DNA of 64,000 nt from Bimuria novae-zelandiae CBS 107.79. Lineage: Eukaryota > Ascomycota > Dothideomycetes > Pleosporales > Didymosphaeriaceae. Shown here piece by piece: positions 58,665 to 64,000 of the stretch. How positions within the stretch are numbered: position 1 is the stretch's first letter; each line of letters begins with the position of its first letter. The notes beneath the pieces are model-generated. The model made no database searches. It worked only from the letters and a program-made list of their open reading frames with translations, and was not told the origin of the DNA. The DNA lies in assembly GCA_010015655.1 (NCBI GenBank), contig ML976672.1:283463-347462 (forward strand), written 5' to 3'. A program made the position numbers and the translations under genes.

Positions 58665-59109
58665 GATGGAGACTGTCAGGGGAGGATAGTACGCTCAGGA
58701 GTAGTCGAGATACTCAACAGCGCAGCAAAAAGGAAAAAGATTGCGAATGCAGTGGAACGAAATAGATGGGCAACGACCTCTGTCCCCTATAAGACTCCAG
58801 ACTACAGCTGACGATATCTGGAGCTCCACTTTTCGGACATCTCCAACGTCAGCCGGCCACTGCCATGCGTGAAAGCATAGGGAAAGCTCTTGAATGGGTG
58901 TGATGCGATGCGGGGTGTGGTGGTTATAATCCACCTGCGCACCAATTGGTCTGATCTAGTCGCATTTACGAAAATGCTGCGGAACTTACAGCGCCAACGC
59001 CTGGGGGAAGCGGGATTACGTTTACTGCCATATGACCGTCCGAGCATTCATCGGTGTCTCGATGCGTAGGCTCACGTGTAAGAACAATGTTTCGCGGCCA
59101 CACAGCTCA
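58665..59109 (-). promoter_or_regulatory. Upstream region of the P450 gene
   Basis: 445 bp of normally composed host DNA between the P450 start codon (58662-58664) and the next transposon at 59112. Short open frames here (58695-58934, 58802-59047, - strand) lack domains and start context. It probably contains the promoter and 5' untranslated region, perhaps with a leader intron. No specific site was recognised. Confidence 0.4.
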
Positions 59110-59111
59110 TA

Positions 59112-61039
59112 AGTCGGGCACCCTAGTTTCCGACACCCCCCATTTTCCGACACCCCGCCAAATTTCGCCGCTGCCACCACTCTACGTTGCGAATGTGCTC
59201 ACAGCTTCATTAAATAATTTTGAAAAAGCATTAAAAAAAATCGTATTTAAAGGATTTTAATCACTTTCTTTATCTACACTTAAATCATGATTAAGATACC
59301 GTCGTGTTAGTTATTAATTCTATGCTAAACGTTACACTAATAATTGCTCTACTTCCTCCTTAGAGCTACTTTCTTTTTTTATAATAATAACCCTTTGCTC
59401 TACGCTTCTCACCTTATAAACACGTTAAGTAGGCTCTTAATTAGTTTAAGAGAGAACTTCTGTAAGACTTATAAAGAGATTATTTAGATTAGTTACGACT
59501 TTATAGTGTTTTAGCGGGTTAGCTTACTCTACTTGCTTACGTAAGGAAGCAATCTTACGGTCTTATATAGTAACTATTATTAAGGTACAGTTAAACGCTA
59601 TAGTAGTAAGCCAAACGCATTATTATGTAGTTAGTAAAAAGTTTTTTTTAAAAAATAGCTTTATAATATCGCTGCCGCGTTTTGGCGTCCTAATATCTAT
59701 AGTAGAAGGGGGTGGTGTTGACGGCCGTTCGCGCACTACTACTTAGCGAGAACCTAAGGGCTTCCTTACGCTCTTAGGGTATAAGCCTATTGCCTTCCAC
59801 CTAGATCGGATGCACTGCTCTCGAAGGCCAATTTTACGTGCTTTTGCATAAAATTTGAGAAACTTAGCCTTCCTAAGCTTTGTTTTATCTATCTAAGCCG
59901 TATATTCGCCAACAAAGCGCCGATACGCCGCCTTCAGACTTAAGAAACAGCCCAAATCTAAAGGCTAGAGTAGATATAAAGTATAAGCAAGGAAAAAGAG
60001 TAAGTAGATATTATTTAAGTAATATATAGTTATAAATTTGTCTAAAGTATAACTGCTATGGCTATTAACGATAAGTAACCGTGCCTTAAAGGGATTATTA
60101 GGCTTAGTCTATAGCAAAAACACCTTTTCTAGCTACTTAATAGCGATGTTATTACTCGTCTATCTATTTTACGAAAAGGTAACATGCTAGCCTAGGTTCT
60201 AAGCTAAAAACTCTTTCTTAAACCACTGCTCCTGGATACTCTTAGCCTTAAAGATAATAAGGAGGTCTAGAGCGACGTCGAGCGTAGAGATACACTCTAC
60301 TATAGAGGTCTAAGTACGGGCATTTATTATCTTAACTAGTACAGCATTCTAGCTCTCCTGCGAGGAGCCTATAACAAGCCTATTAATACCCTAGCCCTCT
60401 ATAATACCGCCCTTATTAGTATTATACCTGCGCCAGGGGGGAATCCAGCTTACCATTTTATACAGGTTAAACAAGTGCCTAATATTTTCTAGAGTAGCCT
60501 TATTTACGCGTTCCTAGCTAGTCTAGCGACTTAACTTTAACTTAATAGCTAGGTAGCGTTATATAAAGTGACTAGTCCACTTCTTCCCTAGGTTCTTATA
60601 ATTACCCTATTACTTAAAAATAATAATTATAATAGCCTATACTTACGCGTGCGTTAGCGCATAATTAAAAGCCTTTTACTAAAGAATTTATTTTTCTAGA
60701 AGCTCTTTTTAAATAGTTATAAGCTATTATTCACCGTTGTAAGCGTACTAATAGGGTTAGGCACTATTAAAGTGGCCGCGAAGAGTATTGCGTGGGACCC
60801 TATATTAGGTAGTAGTAGTAGCTAAAGTAACCCTAGATTTAAGGTCTATAAGCGCATTCTAGACATCTTCTTCTATATATCTAGCTATTTAAAGGCAGCG
60901 AAAATAGTGCAAAAAATATTTTTAAAATTAGTAAAGAATTAAGTTATTTAAAGTTAATATTTGGTCGTGGTGCATGGTGGGGGGCGAGGTTGCGGGGCTG
61001 TCGGAAACTATGGGGTGTCGGAAACTAGGGTGCCCGACT
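59112..61039 (-). mobile_element. pogo-class transposon (1928 bp)
   Basis: The inverted ends are AGTCGGGCACCCTAGTTTCC on both sides, with TA at 59110-59111 and 61040-61041. Each TIR contains two copies of a TTTCCGACACCCC-like unit. The ends keep normal composition but the interior is strongly mutated. The transposase lies on the - strand. Confidence 0.92.
59690..60900 (-). pseudogene. pogo-class DDE transposase remnant
   Basis: Around 59830-59960 (- strand) the frame reads LQPLDLGCFLSLKAAYRR, followed by KAKFLKFYAKARKIGLRERAV. This is the typical region after the third catalytic residue in pogo/DDE_1 transposases (LQPLDVG...LK-x-AYRR, then a YxKAR block). Upstream parts are broken by stops. 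The C-terminal part is clearly less mutated than the N-terminal part. Confidence 0.82.
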
Positions 61040-61084
61040 TACAGGGTAAAGTGCAAGTGCAGTTATTTCGCACGTGCGCAGGTA

Positions 61085-63213
61085 CCGTGTCTCGGTAGTC
61101 AGTGCGCAACATCACTCAATGCGCAACCCCGCGTGATAGCGCACCTACTTTAACGCGCCACAACTCCACTAATATAGACCTAATTAACGCCGCGATAGCA
61201 GCAATTAAATTATAAAAAAAAAATTTATTATATAATAAAATTATAAAATAATTTAGCGTTATACGTTCTATATTAATACGTAGGCACTAACGCATTACGT
61301 AAACGCGTGCAATTACGAATACTTTACGCTATATACTTAGCCTATAATAAGAAAAGTAGCTTCTATAATATATTAAACGTTTTACTAAACGTGGCCTTCC
61401 TCTTATATAGTAAATAATATAGAACTTTGCGTCCTGTATTACTTAAAAGGACGTAAATATATTTTCGGTTAATCGCCTTATTAAGCGTAACAGCGACGCC
61501 TTAATATTACGCTAAATAACTAAAATTAATAGCAATTACTATAATACGAATTTAGAGGCAAAATATAAGCTCTACTTTAAGCTTTTATATAATAAAATCG
61601 CGAAGTATAGTATAGAGCCTTATTACTACTATAATATAGATAAGAAAGGCTTCCTCTTTAGTATTACTAGCCGCTTAAAAAGGATCTTTAACAGGCCTCT
61701 ATATAAAAGTTGCTAAGTAAGGTAATCTATATAAAATAGTAACTATAAGTAGATCTTAATTATCGCATGTATATGCGCCGACAGATTTACTATTAATCTA
61801 TTATTAATTTATTAATCTAACGCTAGAAGCCTATAATTAAGCTAAATAGAGGAAATTAATTCTTAATACTATAAAGTCTTTATTACCTTATCTCCCTCTA
61901 GCTAGTTAAACAACGAGATAGGCCTTTAATAGCTATAATAAGTATTTAATGGCTATATAAGAGAGAAAGCTAAAAAGGCTTAATAAGTATACTAACTTCT
62001 AATTCTTAATAGTTATAAATTTCACGTTACTATAGATTTTATTAACTATTATAACTAGAATAGGATCCTCTTAGCTATATTTCCCCCTTATTTAACGTAT
62101 ACGTTGTAGCTTCTTAATATATATATATTTAAGTCTCTTTTAGCTACCTACTCTAACGAGCTTAACGCCTATCTATATAAAAGCTAAGGACTATTAATAG
62201 TTACTAAAAAAAACTTTTTTCTATTTTTTTAAAGGGCCTAGACTGCGTTAGTTACGCTATAATTAATTACTAAGGCTTTTAAGTATATAGGTATCTTGCC
62301 GCTAGATCCTATACTTATCCTTAAGTAATTTAATAAGGAGCCCTTTTTAGAGGTAAGATTATAAAAGAGCTCTATATTAGTACTTAGCGTATTAAATTAG
62401 CATAAAATAGAATAACTATTACGCTTTACTATTAAGGATATCGTAACTAAGGAGTCACGTAAGCTTAGCTAGATAATATACTTAATCTTTATATAAAAGT
62501 AACTCTTAAAGCACGAGAATAAGAGCTTTTAAGAGGCCCTAAGGAATAAAAAATAGTATTAAACAAAGGGTAAGACTCTGCCCTTAGAGCAACTTAAGAA
62601 GTAGTATAGAGAAGCTATTTTCTAGTTACCTGCTTAAGTATAAAGAGCGCACGATTTTCTTAGTTAATAAAAGACTAAAAAGAAATAATTATAACTCTAA
62701 AAAAGTTAGTAATAAGAGATATAGAGAGCTAATAAATAGCTTAAAGCTTATTTACTTTAGAAGAGGCGTATTATATAGGTAATAGTTAAAAATACGCGCG
62801 CTAAGGAGAGAGCTAATTAGGCTACTAAGTAACGCCTTTGTTAATAGGCTTATAAGACTTAATAATAACTTTAAAGATATCTTAAAATTACTAAAAAAGG
62901 AAGTTAGAGAGCCTTAAAAGCTACTTATAAGGTTATAAAAAAGAAGAAATCTACGCTAGCACCTATACGCGTTAATATAGTAGTATTTACGCTATTAATA
63001 CTATTATTACGTAGTAGCTATTTAGTTAGAATACTAAGTAAATATCTATAATCTAAGTCGCTAGTAATTATCTACAGACCTAAGAAACCTCTCTACTAAA
63101 AAATCTTGTAATAATAGCTTTTATGTAGAGCTTTATAGCCTTATATTGTTAACGTCGCGATCATGTTGGGGTTGCGCATTGAGTGATGTTGCGCACTGAC
63201 TGCCGAGACACGG
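61085..63213 (+). mobile_element. pogo-class transposon (2129 bp)
   Basis: Inverted ends CCGTGTCTCGG, then AGTCAGTGCGCAACATCACT, then CAATGCGCAACCCC, nearly perfect for over 40 bp. TA lies at 61083-61084 and 63214-63215. It lies only 41 bp of host sequence away from the previous element, in opposite orientation. The transposase is on the + strand, and the interior is heavily mutated. Confidence 0.92.
61290..62950 (+). pseudogene. pogo-class DDE transposase remnant
   Basis: The first catalytic block reads YNIDKKGFLFS (Asp codon 61639-61641). An ACICAD block follows (about 61765), then FHVTIDFINYYN (about 62020), where active relatives have a GHGSHVT start; the second catalytic Asp position is altered. 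The PLLN-type block (LLAIFPPYLTYTLQLLNIYIFKSL, where relatives have LQPLD) spans about 62070-62145. The C-terminal tail is basic. There are many stops. Confidence 0.8.
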
Positions 63214-63215
63214 TA

Positions 63216-63524
63216 GCGTCGGGTGTAGGGTGGAAGTCATCAACTGCATTTTCGCGACTTCTGGACTCAGCTCAGGCCAGCCTTGTTTGATCAAGTTCAT
63301 TATTTTTCACCCAAGGCACCCAAGACAAACGTTCTTGATCATCACTTTAATATATCCGAAGCGCAGGAACGTAGTGGCGATGGAAGGAGAAAAAGTGGGG
63401 TAATGTAATACGTTGGGACGTGCTGGTTCGGCTCCCTCTCCAAAACTCTGGCTTATCCTGGTCGCTCCTGCAGTGCCTGCATTACTTGCCCATTTACGGA
63501 AAGTGGTGTGGTAGATACCTGCCA
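63216..63524. other. Host remnant between transposons
   Basis: About 0.3 kb of normally composed DNA between the pogo-class element and the terminal Tc1-like element. An open frame on the - strand (63307-63603) runs into the Tc1 TIR and has no domain, so I do not call it a gene. No RNA gene was seen. Confidence 0.5.
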
Positions 63525-63526
63525 TA

Positions 63527-64000
63527 CAAGGGGTAAGCTCAAGAAAGGCGTCAATCACGTGGTCTGCCAAGACTTTACGCGAGGTGCCGTATACGCTCTC
63601 CAACGCGTATACACGTCAACTTCAACCTCTACTTTCTTATCCAATATGGCATCTTTATACGCCAAAAAAATGCCTGCGAACCTCACGGAGGGGTAATTAA
63701 GCGTTATTATTATTCTTAGGCGTAAATATAGATATACTTACCCTAAAATATTAACTAATTTAGGCACCTCTAACTTAGCTATATGCAAGGCGTATAAACG
63801 CGTTAAAGAGGCTATCGCCGACGACTCTCTTAAGGCCCTGTTAGTAGCTATTCTAGCAGCTATAGGCAAGTCTCCTGGACGTACACTAAAGGTGCGTAAT
63901 GGCTCTACGCTCAGCGCCCAACTTCGGCATGAAATTATACGATTTGGCACTTACCGCCTACATGAAGCAGTTCAACACCTCTGCGCAGAGGCCGGCATCA
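63527..64000 (+). mobile_element. Tc1/mariner-like transposon, 5' part only (window edge)
   Basis: Its left end reads CAAGGGGTAAGCTCAAGAAA, continuing with a TCACGTGG block, aligned with CAAAGGGTAATCTCAATAAA of the element at 53716-55457. TA precedes it at 63525-63526. The transposase frame on the + strand is the same family. The element continues beyond the window. Confidence 0.85.
63646..64000 (+). pseudogene. Tc1/mariner-type transposase N-terminus (partial)
   Basis: The start codon at 63646-63648 opens MASLYAKKMPANLTEG and then hits a stop at 63694-63696, where the relative has Gln. In the same frame the sequence continues with a helix-turn-helix remnant, then KVRNGSTLSAQLRHEIIRFG and HLCAEAGI, which aligns with KVRDGSTLSARLRHDIIVYG and DLCAEASI in the copy at 54871-55308. 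It is truncated by the window edge. Confidence 0.85.

Noticed and set aside
63307..63603. 98-codon open frame on the - strand
   Set aside because: It crosses the end of the terminal Tc1-like element and has no recognisable feature.
1..64000. Giant Starship-like element or secondary-metabolite cluster
   Set aside because: I found no tyrosine-recombinase captain, no synthase backbone gene and no cargo genes. The P450 is alone beside a sulfate-assimilation gene.
1..64000. CRISPR array, rRNA or tRNA genes
   Set aside because: There are no regularly spaced identical repeats and no recognisable RNA gene sequence. AT-rich hairpin-like stretches are a by-product of TpA enrichment.

Overview
The window comes from a filamentous ascomycete (Pezizomycotina, possibly a Dothideomycete) whose transposons have been hit by RIP-type mutation. 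Most of it is very rich in TpA and poor in CpA/TpG but keeps CpG. Almost every transposon reading frame is broken by TAA/TAG stops at former Gln/Trp codons and by Asp-to-Asn or Cys-to-Tyr changes. The two real genes have several short introns of 46-126 bp.

Layout. 1-7.8 kb holds a Fot1/pogo element, a solo LTR and the 5' part of a decayed LTR element. 7821-36013 is one Ty1/copia-like element of about 5.4 kb blown up to 28.2 kb by four separate insertions, two of which carry further insertions. The nest is: host copia-4, containing Fot1-A (itself containing copia-1), copia-2, Fot1-B, and a short LTR element (itself containing copia-3). Nearly all ends are fixed by LTRs or TIRs plus target duplications. 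36.0-50.9 kb holds a fourth Fot1 element, then chromodomain-bearing Ty3/gypsy sequence in two inverted partial copies, with a short LTR element at the junction and two solo LTRs of one family. 50.9-55.46 kb holds two copies of a TA-flanked DNA transposon with a Cys-rich C-terminus and a Tc1/mariner-like element.

55.46-59.11 kb is the only gene-bearing, unmutated host segment. It has an APS kinase gene (sulfate assimilation, + strand, 3 exons, 207 aa) and, tail to tail, an intact cytochrome P450 gene (- strand, 6 exons, 509 aa). I rebuilt both from splice sites, so raw ORFs mislead here. 59.11-64 kb holds two adjacent pogo-class elements in opposite orientation, about 0.3 kb of host sequence, and the start of a second Tc1-like element cut by the window edge.

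There is no evidence of a functional gene cluster: the two genes have no obvious shared pathway. I saw no rRNA, tRNA or CRISPR array and no Starship-type captain. The notable content is the nested, datable transposon architecture and a few elements of unclear class.
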